Shown: positions 1-10,033 of the stretch, one piece after another
Layout of the letters: each line of letters starts with the position of its first letter
Numbering within the stretch: the stretch's first letter is position 1
Source: Litoditis marina
Taxonomy: Eukaryota > Nematoda > Chromadorea > Rhabditida > Rhabditidae
Reading direction: 5' to 3'
DNA length: 64,000 nt
Assembly: GCA_964036275.1 (NCBI GenBank)
Contig: OZ038439.1
Location: 12,195,095-12,259,094 of the forward strand
Position numbers and translations under genes: made by a program
Notes under the pieces: model-generated
Database searches by the model: none
What the model was told of the DNA's origin: nothing
What the model saw: only the letters and a program-made list of their open reading frames with translations

Positions 1-23
1 TCAGACCATCTCAAAAGCTATGA

Positions 24-1030
24 AACTTGAAGAAAATAAGGATGGAACCTTATTTGAAATTAATCCAATTTAGCAGCTCGCAAGCTGTAGCACCTAGTGC
101 AAACGTGGCTGATTGCCCAGTTTTCTTGAATATTGAATCCCCTTTTGAAATCGATTTGTCCCAATCTGAAGTGACACCAGAACAAAGATTAGAACTCAAA
201 AAACTCTTTGAAGAATACAGTGACTGTATTTCGACATCTAGTTATGATCTGGGATCGTACCAACATACTTTGGCCGATATAAAAACTACGACGGAGTTTC
301 CAAATACAAAATACCGTCCAACCAGAATTCCAACCAAGTTTCAAAAAGAGTTAGATGATCACATAAATAAACTTTTGCAGGCTGGCCGTATCAGAGAAAG
401 TGATACGCCGTGGGTACACAACACTGTACTAGTGAAGAAAAAGGATGGATCACTGAGAGTCTGTCTCGATTTTCGCCCACTGAATACGGTGACCATCCCT
501 GACCACTACCCACTTCCACGAATTGAGGACATTTTGGCTAAAGTATCAGGTAAGTCATACTACACTAGTTTAGATTTGGCTTCAGGTTATATGCAACTCC
601 TTTTGAGCCCAAAAAGTCAAGAAAAATGCGGATGGGCAACTCATCGAGGAGTCTATCAATTCGTTTATTTGCCATTTGGATTGAAAAATGCTGGCGCATA
701 CTTTTCTAGAGCAATGTCACGTATTCTGAGCGGACTAGAAGATAACTGTTTAGCTTATCTAGATGATATCATTGTGTTCGATAATGACTTTGACAGTCAC
801 CTCACATCTCTGAGAAAAGTACTTGAGAGATTTCGCAGCTTTAATATAAAAGCATCTGGTAAAAAACTGACGGAAGTTGCTAGAACAAAAATAACTTTTC
901 TTGGTCACCAAATTTCGGGAGAATCGTACTCGCCCGCTGAAAGAAATTTGAGAGCAATCAACGAATTTCCGCAACCTAAAAATACAAGAGATGTTAAGTG
1001 TTTTATAGGGATGTGTAAAATCCAAATACT
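24..1030 (+). pseudogene. Ty3/gypsy-type retrotransposon reverse transcriptase fragment
   Basis: The open frame runs from about base 24 to 1067. It shows the order expected of Ty3/gypsy pol: a spacer after the protease region, then RT blocks including VKKKDGSLRVCLDFRPLN (about residues 135-152), YLPFGLKNAGAYFSRAM (about 213-229) and the catalytic YLDDIIVF (about 243-250), then FLGHQIS. An in-frame stop lies at base 21 and no protease is visible. The frame loses RT similarity near 1015 and ends 50 bases later in LINE-like sequence, so RNase H and integrase are absent. It is a pol fragment cut at both ends. Its relation to the gag-only LTR element at 55-58 kb is not testable here because the two share no region. 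Confidence 0.9.
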
Positions 1031-1057
1031 TTCTTTATTGGTTTTCAATACCTTGAA

Positions 1058-1103
1058 AAGATTGTAAGTTCTATATAAGACGCTCCAATCTAAATGGTTT
1101 CCA
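1058..1103 (+). mobile_element. Short LINE RT fragment, inverted relative to the LINE at 2.0-3.6 kb
   Basis: About 30 bases around 1072-1101 match, on the opposite strand, the stretch at 2063-2096 that encodes KYKTLQSKWF in the LINE reverse transcriptase. The gypsy fragment therefore runs directly into a small plus-oriented LINE piece, and the 1-kb segment between is bounded by an inverted repeat. Confidence 0.7.
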
Positions 1104-1310
1104 TTTTAGATAATTTCTTGGAAAACCTCAAAATATTGTGCATCATCAGACTTGTCCGATATTTTTTCTGAAATGTCCAATTCTTCTAATTCTTGTGTCG
1201 CTCTCATTTGGAACGCAGATAAAACTACCGAATATTTGTATGTATCAAAATCCTCTGCCACAATTATTTTCCTTTCAGAACATTATAACACACGTTTTCG
1301 CAGTTGAAAA

Positions 1311-1412
1311 CAGTGTGAAAAAATGTGCCCAAAAAATTGTAGTGTGAAAAATTGGGCCCAAAAAATTGAAGTGTGAAAAATTGTGCCCAAAAATGGAAGT
1401 GTGAAAAATTGT
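1311..1412 (+). repeat. Tandem 27-29 bp repeat, cluster 1
   Basis: About four imperfect units of the pattern GTGTGAAAAATTGTGCCCAA plus AAAATTGAA follow one another. The same unit recurs at 1736-1850. Both clusters end in a GTGACAC-containing variant. Low-complexity open frames on the minus strand here (FFGHIFSH-like) only reflect the repeat. Confidence 0.9.
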
Positions 1413-1735
1413 GACACATTTGTTTCTCTAAAGAGAGGTACTTTGCACTTCGTATGTCTCTCGCGCGATAATGCTATGATACTCTTTGACACAGCTCTCA
1501 ATGATCCGTATCTTGTTATGGTTTCAAATCATGCGGATCTGTCTCGCCTGTTCTTTCTCGGCGTCTCTTTCTCTAATTGGGCGATGCCCTCAATGCGCGC
1601 TCGTTTCTCTGCGTCTCATTGCTCTAATCGCCAATACTAGATACGGCGCAGTCAGGGGGTATGGAAGGAAACATTAGTATCGCGCGAGAGGTTCAGTAAT
1701 AACCTCTCTTGCTGGAACATGTACAATATTTGGAA
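1413..1735. other. Spacer between two copies of the 27-bp repeat
   Basis: No coding sequence is recognised. The stretch 1540-1640 carries GCGTCTC and GGGCGATGC words that recur in other dispersed repeats of this window (for example 12.9 kb and 18.65 kb), so it looks like repeat-derived filler. Confidence 0.5.
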
Positions 1736-1850
1736 AAGTGAAAAAATGTGCCCAAAAAATTGTAGGTGTGAAAAATTGTGCCCAAAAAATTGAAGTGTGA
1801 AAAGCTGTGCCCAAAAAATTGAAGTGTGAAAAATTGTGACACAATTTTTT
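1736..1850 (+). repeat. Tandem 27-29 bp repeat, cluster 2
   Basis: This holds four units of the same pattern as 1311-1412 in the same orientation. It ends in a GTGACACAATTTTTTG variant followed by a short TTTTTTGTGACACAC echo. The pair may be the subterminal repeats of a small non-autonomous transposon, but I could not find convincing terminal inverted repeats. Confidence 0.85.
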
Positions 1851-2025
1851 GAGAGATTTGTGAAAACTGCAATTTTTTGTGACACACTTTTTTTCAATTT
1901 CCTGAATCGGGACACAGCGATTCGATCGTTTGGTTTTTAGTTTAAACTTCAAATAAATGGGGACTACCCGATGTCCAATCAGAAATAATTTAAAAAAAGT
2001 GATAACTCTTCGATGGTTAAAAGTC

Positions 2026-3635
2026 TCATACTAAAAATTTAATGAAATCACTAGGATTTCCTGATTTCCGAAACCATTTAGATTGGAGCGTCTTATATTT
2101 TGCTAACTGTACAATATGTCGCACATGATCTTTGAAGGAAAGACTGCTATTCAACAAGAAACCCAAATCTCTAACTTTTTCAGTGACTTGCTTCAGAACT
2201 GCTCCGTTCAATATATAGTTTTGCTTCGGGTTGTTGTAGCCCAGATGCATAACTTGTGATTTTTCTACTGATAGTGGTAACCCCCAATCTACAGACCACT
2301 TATACATTCGATCTAAACAACTTTGCAGATCTTTGTTAGAACCTCTAGGCATAAACGACTTATAAACTTTCGTATCGTCTGCGAAGACCTTGCATTTCAC
2401 ACTCGAATCTGCAAGTGTGTTAGGTAATTCGCACGTGAAAATGTTAAACAGAACAGGAGAAAGCGCACTTCCTTGGGGAACACCACTAGTTATTTTGCGA
2501 TTCGAAGAAAAACTTGAGTTTACTCTGACTGCAAAAGTGCGATTCGTTAAGTATTCTTTCACCCATGCTATAATCATTCTGTGAAATCCAAGTTTCTCCA
2601 TTTTAAGAACTAGCAACTTATGTGAAACTCTATCGAACGCTTTAGAAAAGTCGAAATATACCACATCAACGCATTCATTCTTATCGAAGGATAAAGTTCA
2701 TTCATTGAGACATTCTAACATCTGTGTTTCTACAGATTTACCCTTTCTAAAACCGTGTTGATGGGGAGATATGATATCATTTGAGTTCAAGTGCATAATC
2801 ATCTCACGTTTCAAAATCTTTTCGAAAAGTCGCTCGAATATTGACGTAATGCTAACTGGTCTGTAGTTTAGAGGGTTTGACAAAGGGGGTTTCTTAGGTA
2901 GAGGAGTTACAAGAGAATGTTTCCATCGTTCCGGTACCTCCCCTCTCCACAAGCTAAGATTTTCAGATAACTTTTTAATATACTTAAATGGAATTTCATC
3001 CGGTGTTTGTGAGTAGGACATTGGCCACGTACGCAAAAGTTTTTCGATTAGAACTCTATCAAACTGAATGGAATGGTCCATTTGTACAACATTGTCGACA
3101 GAAAACACAGGAACATCAATACTATCAGTAGAAAAAACGCTTTGGAATGAATCTGCGAGCAAATTTGCTCTATCCCAATCTGTAACACAAATTGTGTTGT
3201 TCGGGCCAATGATACTAGGTATACTTTTTCTCTCTTTCAAACGAGAATTCACTAACTTATAAATGATTATTGAATCGCCTCCCCTAATTAGTTCGTTTTC
3301 GATAGATCTATTGAACTTATTCAAAGCTTTCGTAAACTTCGCAGTACACGTCCTATATTCGTCCCATAGAGTTGGATTCGTAGAACTATGAGCCCTTTCC
3401 CATAGTTCTTCTCTATACATACTCATATTTCTCAAATAGTTCGGAAGGTTAGTGCTTTTGGCAATAACCTTACGCATTGGAACAAACATTTCAATGGTAT
3501 GATTCAGAATTGCAATGAACATTTCGTATAGCTCGTCTACAGTACTGACTGTGGAAAAGGAACCTAACCAGTCAACATTAGCTAGGTAAAATCGAATAAT
3601 TTCATAGTCAGCATTCTCATAGTTTCTCCTGGTTG
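2026..3635 (-). pseudogene. LINE (CR1/Jockey-like) reverse transcriptase, 5'-truncated, one internal stop
   Basis: Reading leftwards from about 3635, one frame encodes the pre-RT linker, the fingers block ending NPLNYRPVSITSIFERLFEK, then HQHGFRKGKSVETQML. It is broken by a TGA at 2698-2700 and resumes in the same frame with YFDFSKAFDRVSHK, SGVPQGSALSPVLFNIF, the catalytic FADDTKVY (about 2362-2385) and SFKDHVRHIVQLAKYKTLQ. The frame stops at 2026 before the thumb and C-terminal region. No apurinic endonuclease is present upstream. This is non-LTR retrotransposon ORF2, truncated at the 5' end as is usual for LINE insertions and carrying one nonsense codon. The missing C-terminal part resembles what is kept in the LINE remnant at 52-53 kb. 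Confidence 0.9.
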
Positions 3636-4346
3636 TATAAATACGAAGTAATAAACATCAATATATACAGTTTTCAGAACGAAACACTTCCGTGAACCGC
3701 TAACGAGAAAAAACTTTTTTAGTAGAGATATCAACATGAAACTCTGTCCGTGACAACATATCCACTAGCAAAGTAAACTCTGAAAATTTGAAGAGAATTC
3801 ATTCAGCCATCTCTCGGAAAAGATACGGAATAGGTCAATGCAGCCGTCGCCCTAGCCGTCGCCCTAGCCGCCGGAAGTTATTTTTGCGAACCGCTATTCT
3901 CAATAACTTTACAATATTTCAGAGAATTTGAAAGCGTTTTAAATATGTTATACAACTTTTTCTTCTCTACCTCTCTCCATCAAAACCGAAAAATAATCCA
4001 GCCATTTTTTGAGAAAATGTAATTAATCGTTTTTGAAATCTCGCATTTCTGTGAACAAAAACTGATCTGTGCAGCGCTACGCGCTGCGCGAGATTTACAG
4101 TCGATTCGTCGTCAGCTGGTTCTATTGTTTTTTGGCATGTCACTGGATCTATGTCTCAGAACATAAGAAGTTAGAAGTGAAGCGGAAATGTTAATTTTTT
4201 AGAATTAACAGAAGTAACTTTGATTGCTCAAAAGAGTGTGATGATTCATGTAACGATTTTTTTCTTGTCCTTACACTCATCTTTCTGAAACAAGATAGTA
4301 ATCAGCACAGCACTTAAGCAGAAAAAAAACTGATGTATTATACCTT
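3636..4346. other. Intergenic, no gene seen
   Basis: AT-rich sequence without open frames of note. It contains a short direct repeat of CGCCCTAGCCGT at 3847-3872 and a GC-rich palindromic word CAGCGCTACGCGCTG near 4072. Similar words end the GGCGCC repeat family at 20.28 kb and 34.25 kb. Confidence 0.6.
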
Positions 4347-4352
4347 TTTATT
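4347..4352 (-). promoter_or_regulatory. Candidate polyadenylation signal AATAAA
   Basis: The complement reads AATAAA 11 bases after the stop codon of the small minus-strand gene at 4363-5019. That spacing is close for a nematode 3' UTR, and it is offered only in support of that gene model. Confidence 0.35.
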
Positions 4353-4362
4353 AGTTTCATAT

Positions 4363-5019
4363 TCATGAATTAAGCATTTTACCTTCGACTTTTGAGTGAG
4401 GAATGTCGGAGGCATTAAGAGAACCAAGTGTTTCAGACACGTCATCAGGTAAGCTGGTGAGGGTCTCCGTGGTGGAACTTTCCAGCTTTCCTGGATCTGG
4501 TTTGATGAACGCTGAAATATAATACTTCAACTCTACCTTGCGACGGTCGATCATTATGCTTTAGTCTAGGTTCTGAAGCAAATCTATGTATACAATTGAT
4601 CCACCTTTCAACCTAATTTTCGAACTTGTTCAAAAAAGCTGAATTTGATTGAAATACAGGCAACAACAACGACTAAGTCATTGCTAGTTCCCATTCTGAG
4701 TTTCACACTGGAATCGAAAATTCTGCTCAACTTTTTTATACATATCCTAAACCCCATAAAATTGATTTATCTCTCTGTATTCGTCACAACACTACAGAAA
4801 ACAACAAGTTTCAACGTTATTTTCGGAAAATGAAATTTCTGATTACACTTCAGAAGTACACATAGGAATGAAAAGGACTATACCTATCCTTTGCTGGAGG
4901 CTATCGTCAAAACGACGGGGGAAAATGTTTGTAGCTAATTTCGATTCATCAACGAGTACGATTACCAGAAATGAAACACAGAATATTATTCCGAACGTAA
5001 GTAGACATCCACGTAACAT
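4363..5019 (-). CDS. Candidate two-exon secreted or membrane-anchored small protein (94 aa)
   Basis: Exon 1 (5019-4884) starts MLRGCLLTFGIIFCVSFLVI, a strong signal peptide or signal anchor, and ends at a GTATAG donor in phase 1. Exon 2 (4511-4363) follows an ATATTTCAG acceptor, is phase-compatible, and encodes a Ser/Thr-rich acidic tail beginning AFIKPDPGKLESS and ending in TGA. The sum is 285 bases, or 94 residues. I do not recognise the family. The exon-1 region is duplicated and decayed at 6873-7040, so this may be the surviving 5' end of a larger type II membrane protein gene whose catalytic exons are lost. A GTAAAA donor-like site just before the stop would fit a longer ancestral gene. 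Confidence 0.4.
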
Positions 5020-5025
5020 CTCCTC
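4857..5025 (-). repeat. Segment containing exon 1 of the 94-aa gene, duplicated at 6873-7040
   Basis: About 170 bases match 6873-7040 in the same orientation with scattered substitutions and indels. The conserved block covers the coding stretch around VIVLVDESKLATN. Confidence 0.85.
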
Positions 5026-5083
5026 ATCGAAATTAAAAAGGACCCTCTTTACCTAGCTAACAAGAATATGAAGGATCTGAAAA

Positions 5084-5318
5084 GAAATTTTATGATCGAT
5101 CCCGACAAGCTATAGACATGGGAAATGAGAAACGATTACGAAATTTTATGATCGATCCCGACATCTATAGACATGGGAAATGAGAAACGATTACGAAATT
5201 TTATGATCGATCCCGACAAGCTTCATCTATAGACATGGGAAATTAGAAACGATTACGAAATTTTATGATCGATCCCGACAAGCTTCATCTATAGACATGG
5301 GAAATGAGAAACGATTAC
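5084..5318 (+). repeat. Four tandem units of 55-62 bp
   Basis: Units begin GAAATTTTATGATCGATCCC and end GAGAAACGATTAC. Two are 55-56 bp and two are 62 bp, differing by loss of AGCTTCAT in the middle. Units are otherwise almost identical, which points to recent slippage or unequal exchange. Confidence 0.95.
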
Positions 5319-5880
5319 AAAAAATGTACAATGTGTTCTAAACTTTATTTAACATAGTCCAAAAGAGTTAAAAATGTTATGAAATACTTCGACAAGGTTC
5401 ATTTACAGACATGATAAATAAGAAAACTTACAGAAAAACTGTATAATGCTAAACATTCAACGAACGATTACGAAAAAACGATTATAATGCTAAACATTCA
5501 ACGAATTGTTCCAACATCGAATAATGTGTTGTGGGAATACTGTGTGGGTCTGATAAGGCTGTTCATCCCTAAAGTACACTAACAGTATCACTCTACGGAC
5601 AGTCCATCTACGGTTGATATTTATATTATGTCAGTGTAAAATGATTAAAAAACGGATAATAAGGTATACAAATCAATTTATTATTTTGATCAATCGAAGT
5701 GCACAATGAAACAGGTCTATATCGAAGACTGGAAGCATTGCTCGTAGGGGAATTCACTGTAATCATTGTACTTTATAGGTGAAAGTCAGGGACTATTAGG
5801 CCTTAATAGAATTCGGCTAGGAGATCACGGCGCTAAATTAAACTCCTGAGCATGTATGCTAGAAGGGCACCTTCATCCAA
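5319..5880. other. Intergenic; degenerate extension of the tandem repeat
   Basis: Decayed pieces of the 62-bp unit continue to about 5420. A short direct duplication of TAATGCTAAACATTCAACGA lies at about 5444-5505. No gene is seen in the remainder. Confidence 0.5.
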
Positions 5881-5884
5881 TCGT

Positions 5885-5975
5885 GCGTCTCCGCAAACAT
5901 ACGCTATTTCTCTGTTCTTACATCCCTCCGAGATACGAGTGGCGCGAAATAGTAAGGCAGAGCGAGAGACGCAGG
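5885..5975. repeat. Short TIR-type repeat, GCGTCTC...GAGACGC family, copy 1
   Basis: It begins GTGCGTCTCCGC and ends GAGAGACGCAGGAT, with internal CTATTTC and GAAATAG words also in inverted arrangement. Related copies lie at 8165-8250 and 12440-12507. Short elements with these ends are typical of nematode non-autonomous DNA transposons. Confidence 0.6.
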
Positions 5976-6360
5976 ATAAGATGAAGGTGCCGAGATTTTC
6001 TAGCGTCTGAGCTCTGAGCTATTACAAATACGATTACCCAAGTGTAAAGTGTTCCAACGGAGCGGATAAATTGGTAATGTAAAGCGTTACCTCCGCGAAT
6101 TGGTTGAATTAATATTTGTCTATCTGATCTATGGTGACGCCCGCCAATTGTCTTAGATACCAAAAAACAAGCTCTCTCCGCTCTAAGTGGACTCCCCCTG
6201 TTGAAAATTTTAACAACCTAATGTGGTGCATCGGAGTCGTACATGCCTAAATATGATGGTCGCCTTTGCCTGTACGTGCAACGCTATTTCACAATGCAGA
6301 TGCAAACTGTCGTGGAAAATCTCTGTTTTTTGTTTGTGCAAAACAACAAGGATATTAGTT

Positions 6361-6480
6361 GAATGATTGATTTATTCACAATTACATGCAATTATGTGAT
6401 ATACAACAGAAAAAGTAAAAATAATGACTGTAAGATACAGAGACATTCAAACGCGAAAAAATGTGCTCGGAAATTGACAC
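6361..6480 (+). repeat. Dispersed repeat shared with 23452-23610
   Basis: The pattern GATTGATTTATTCA, then ACATGCAATTATGTGATA, then ACATTCAAACGCGAAAAAA recurs in the same order and orientation at 23452-23610 with moderate divergence. Confidence 0.75.
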
Positions 6481-6872
6481 TCAGAACAACGTGAAAACCT
6501 CAATCGGTCATCACAGGATGAATGAGAAAGTAAACAGTTATGACAGTACGGATAACACAACTCACAAAGACGTTTGGAATAATTCGGGCCAATCTCACAG
6601 AACTCATTCAAATTCATTCACAGTCTCATTGGAATGCGTTCACTTGAAATGGCTTTCATGATAATCACAAACTGAGTCAGATGAAAAACATTTGCGTTAT
6701 AAAAATAAACTCTCCACGGCAGTGCCTCTAAAAATTGAATTAAAGCAATTGAAGTTTGCCGTCAACAACTAAAACCCTGAAAAAATTCTCAGACCAGAAT
6801 GGCAGTTATTTGGAAACAGCACAAATCAACGGTTTTGTTTTGAGAATGTTCATCATGAAGTTTCAGTAACAC

Positions 6873-7040
6873 TGCCGGAGTGCACATAGAAATGACTAGG
6901 ACTATACCTGTCTTTTGCTGGAGACTGTTGGAACGACGCGGGGAAATGTTTGTAGCTAATTTCGATTCATCAACGAGTACGATTACCAATAATGAAACAC
7001 AGATTATTCATTCGAATGTGAGAGACATCCACGTACAACA
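6873..7040 (-). pseudogene. Decayed copy of exon 1 of the 94-aa gene
   Basis: Aligned with 4857-5025, the initiator ATG is lost (TTGTACGTGG in place of ATGTTACGTGG) and the leader is shifted by small indels. The block encoding VIVLVDESKLATNISPRR remains, with a GTATAG donor-like site in the same place. No second exon follows, so it is a gene fragment copied by segmental duplication. Confidence 0.65.
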
Positions 7041-8090
7041 CGTGGTCTAGAGAATTAGGAGAACATAGACTATGTTTATCACCCTATTCCTACCTATAAT
7101 ATTTTCTCCGCGCTAAGTCCCTTCAACGGTACATCATTTGAAATAAATGTTTTATTGATTGAAAATTGAAAAGTGCAAAAGGAACGACGCTCTGTTCAAC
7201 AGCCGTCATGGTCTTATCTAATCTTATCAGCATGGCCCGTTGGAGCTCTTCTTGTTTGACTTAGTCAAAAGAACCGGCCGTATGTTGCATTTGAAATCAC
7301 CACATAAATGGGGACTCACGATAGAATGAGCGATGATTTCAGGGAATGTATACAAATAGAGAACGAAACAAAAAATGTGCTGCTCCAGGTGATAGTAATA
7401 CGAATAGAGTTATTTGGGGTAAAGCAAGAGATATGCGTTTGTTCTGGCTCTCATAATTGTTTTCGCAATATGACTGACAAATCAGTTTCTGTGATAAGAG
7501 TGTGATCAGGTTCTCAATCAGGTTGAGCTCACCGCGTGCATGACTTTGCTACGGTGCAGATATGATACTGACACTCATTAAAGAGACCATTTCTATCTAA
7601 TTTTGACCTTCGAACTAGCAGTCTCCATCTTATAGAGCTACAAAACCTGTTTACGAACATATAATTTTTTCATCTTCATCTTGCTCTGTTTTCTCATAAA
7701 ATCGATATACGTAATGTACACCGAGAACGAGTTACGTACAAACATCAAGAAAATGCAGATAGAAATACAAAAACTTTCTAAATACGTCTCAATGCCTATC
7801 AGAATACAAAAAATAAGTGAAAAAGTCAAATTCATTGAAATACTAATTTCCCCAGCTGGATAGCGTCACAGTGAAAATGTTCAAGTTCGGGTATGTATTC
7901 AATGAAATAAGGCAATTAGTTCTCAATTTGAATTCCTGAGGTTTTTTAGAATACGTTTCTTCAGGCTCGAAAATGTCAGATTATAGGGAAATGGTCTCTT
8001 TGAGTGGTACTACTTTGGCAGATTCGCTGTCTTCACCAATTGGTTTCGAACGGTGTAGTTGAAGGGGAAAGTTGAGCTGCAGAACTCGGT
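7041..8090. other. Intergenic, no recognised gene
   Basis: A 60-codon open frame at 7681-7863 (+) reads as charged, possibly coiled-coil sequence (NIKKMQIEIQKLSKYV). It has no family match I can name and no clear splice partner, so it could be a lost gene's exon or chance. Nothing else stands out. Confidence 0.4.
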
Positions 8091-8164
8091 TTTACATTCA
8101 CTTCTTCACACTTTCTCTGTGAAAAAACTGTTCAGGTATACAAAAACGTTCCTTCACTTCACTC

Positions 8165-8250
8165 CTCCTTGCGTCTCTTACTTTGCGCACTATTTCGCAA
8201 AACTCGTATCGCGGCGGGATGTGAGAGCAGATAGATAGCATCTGTTTTAG
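8165..8250. repeat. GCGTCTC family repeat, copy 2
   Basis: The order TGCGTCTCTTACTTTGCGCA, CTATTTCGC, CTCGTATC, GGCGGGATGTGAGAGCAGAT matches the reverse complement of 5885-5975. The right end appears lost. Confidence 0.6.
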
Positions 8251-8309
8251 GAGAGGAAGGTTGGAGTAGAAACACCGGGATATCAACGAGAACGAGATGC
8301 TCTAAAAAT

Positions 8310-8480
8310 TCAGTGACTCGGCCCGCGCCGACGGAGTCGGATTTGAAACGGCCGAGACACGGCCTGGGCCGTATCACGTTTTACTCATGAAATTAGCATA
8401 TGTTTTGAGGAGACGCAGGCTGCTGAACAAGAGTTTACACTGACACGGCCGAGACAATCTCCGGCCGTGTCACGTTTTTG
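8310..8480. repeat. GGCCGAGACACGGCC-type palindromic repeat
   Basis: Two related cores, GGCCGAGACACGGCCTGGGC followed by CGTATCACGTTTT and ACACGGCCGAGACAATCTCC followed by GGCCGTGTCACGTTTTT, flank a 60-bp spacer with another GAGACGCAG word. This looks like two head-to-tail copies of a small palindromic element. Confidence 0.55.
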
Positions 8481-8489
8481 TCATAGTGT

Positions 8490-10020
8490 GTAGACGACAA
8501 ATCTACCAAAACTTGTCTCTGAATCAATTATTGTTATCACCCCGTGTTTGGTTCAGCGAATGAAACATACTGTACATCTTACATCAGCAGTGGTTCATCA
8601 TGCTCAACAACAGTACAACAAGACAAATATATTACAGTAGTATTTCGAAGTCGCACACTAAGTTATGGTATATTTTACCTTAAAGGGATATGATAAAAAT
8701 TTTGTAACTTAGATCAGTTAGTGTTCGAAATTTTTCTGGGGCCTCAAACTATACATCTCAAATACATAATATTCTTAAAATGTGATCGGTCGGAGATTCA
8801 CAGTTCTGTTGACAGAAAACATAGGCCGACTTTTTGATGTTTTTTTTGTAGACGAAATTGCGAATGTCTCCTGATAAAGAGGGCATTTCGTTCGGCGGTG
8901 GAACGTATATGTATGTTCATAATATCGATTACGGCCCCTACTTAACTATGAACTTTCTCAAGATCACTTCGAACTGTTCACTATTCAAATCACACTTTTG
9001 GGATGTTTCTCCAACGCATTCATGTATTTACACACTGCTGTTCTTCCAACTTCTTGCTTCATGTAAGATTTTAACGGGTAGAGGTCCACGTCCAAACTTT
9101 AGTCGAAAATCGTGCTTCGCTGGTCCAAGCATCTTTAAAGTAGGATCAAGTCATATTCGGATACTTCTTTTGGTTATTTCACTGACACTCTAGTATTGCT
9201 AGGTATTTAACACTTATTAGACGTCAGATCGGCATTTTTGCTGATGACGTCACTACAGAAATATAAAAATTCTACTCGAAGAAAAGTCTTATTTTCAATG
9301 GGAGATCGAGAAAAATGGAGGGTTGACGCCGAGCGGCAGGCGACCGCGACGCAATCAATAACTTGGTTCACTAGTCGAAATAATGTTCAATATAGGTTTT
9401 TACCCATTTAGAGGGACAGTGCTCCTATAACCATAGTTACATAGAAACTTCAACCTGGAGTTGGGAATACCTATTTGGTTCTCAAAACATCAGTTGCAAG
9501 CAGTTCAAAACCTGACCATGATTTTTTCGCTTATTCAAATTTGTTGTGAATTTCAAGTATTTATGGCGGTATTTTCATTGAGCGCGTCACAAATGAAAAT
9601 ACTCTCCTTTTTCTCTATTATTCTCCAATCTCACAAAAATTAACTGCCACGTCTACCATCGTGAAAAGACGTGTTAAATCACGAATGAATTCTTCTTCAC
9701 TTTTCCATTTTATTTGCACTGATATAAAATCTTCCTGGTTCGTTCAACCGATTTATAGTTTTATCAGTGGTGATTTTGAAATTCGCTCTGTTGATCAATG
9801 ATTTATTCGAAAAAGTCAAAATCTAACACTAGAGCCAGACGGCGTAGAGATCTGTTCAACCTCATGAGAATCTCACGAACATCTCATGAACTATCTGCCA
9901 GCTTTCAATGTTGTTTTATGTATGAATGAATAGAATCATTTGAGAACTGTTGATATTTAGTGCATGTTGTTATATCATGAGGGTTACGAGAGATTTCTCT
10001 TCACATTTACATTCATAAAA
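8490..10020. other. Intergenic upstream of the GT92 gene, no gene seen
   Basis: An open frame of 111 codons at 8858-9193 (+) lacks recognised motifs and has no supporting splice sites. No repeats beyond short words were noticed. Confidence 0.5.
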
Positions 10021-10025
10021 CTTTA

Positions 10026-10031
10026 TTTCAG
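10026..10031 (+). promoter_or_regulatory. Likely trans-splice acceptor of the GT92 gene
   Basis: TTTCAG precedes the ATG at 10034 by two bases, with a T-rich run before it and no upstream coding exon in frame. This is the arrangement of spliced-leader addition sites in nematodes. Confidence 0.65.
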
Positions 10032-10033
10032 AT

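Noticed and set aside
5084..5318. Regularly spaced repeat resembling a CRISPR array
   Set aside because: The units are contiguous tandem copies without unique spacers, in a eukaryotic genome.
8858..9193. 111-codon open frame upstream of GT92
   Set aside because: No motif, no trans-splice site at the start, and no exon continuation that I could find.
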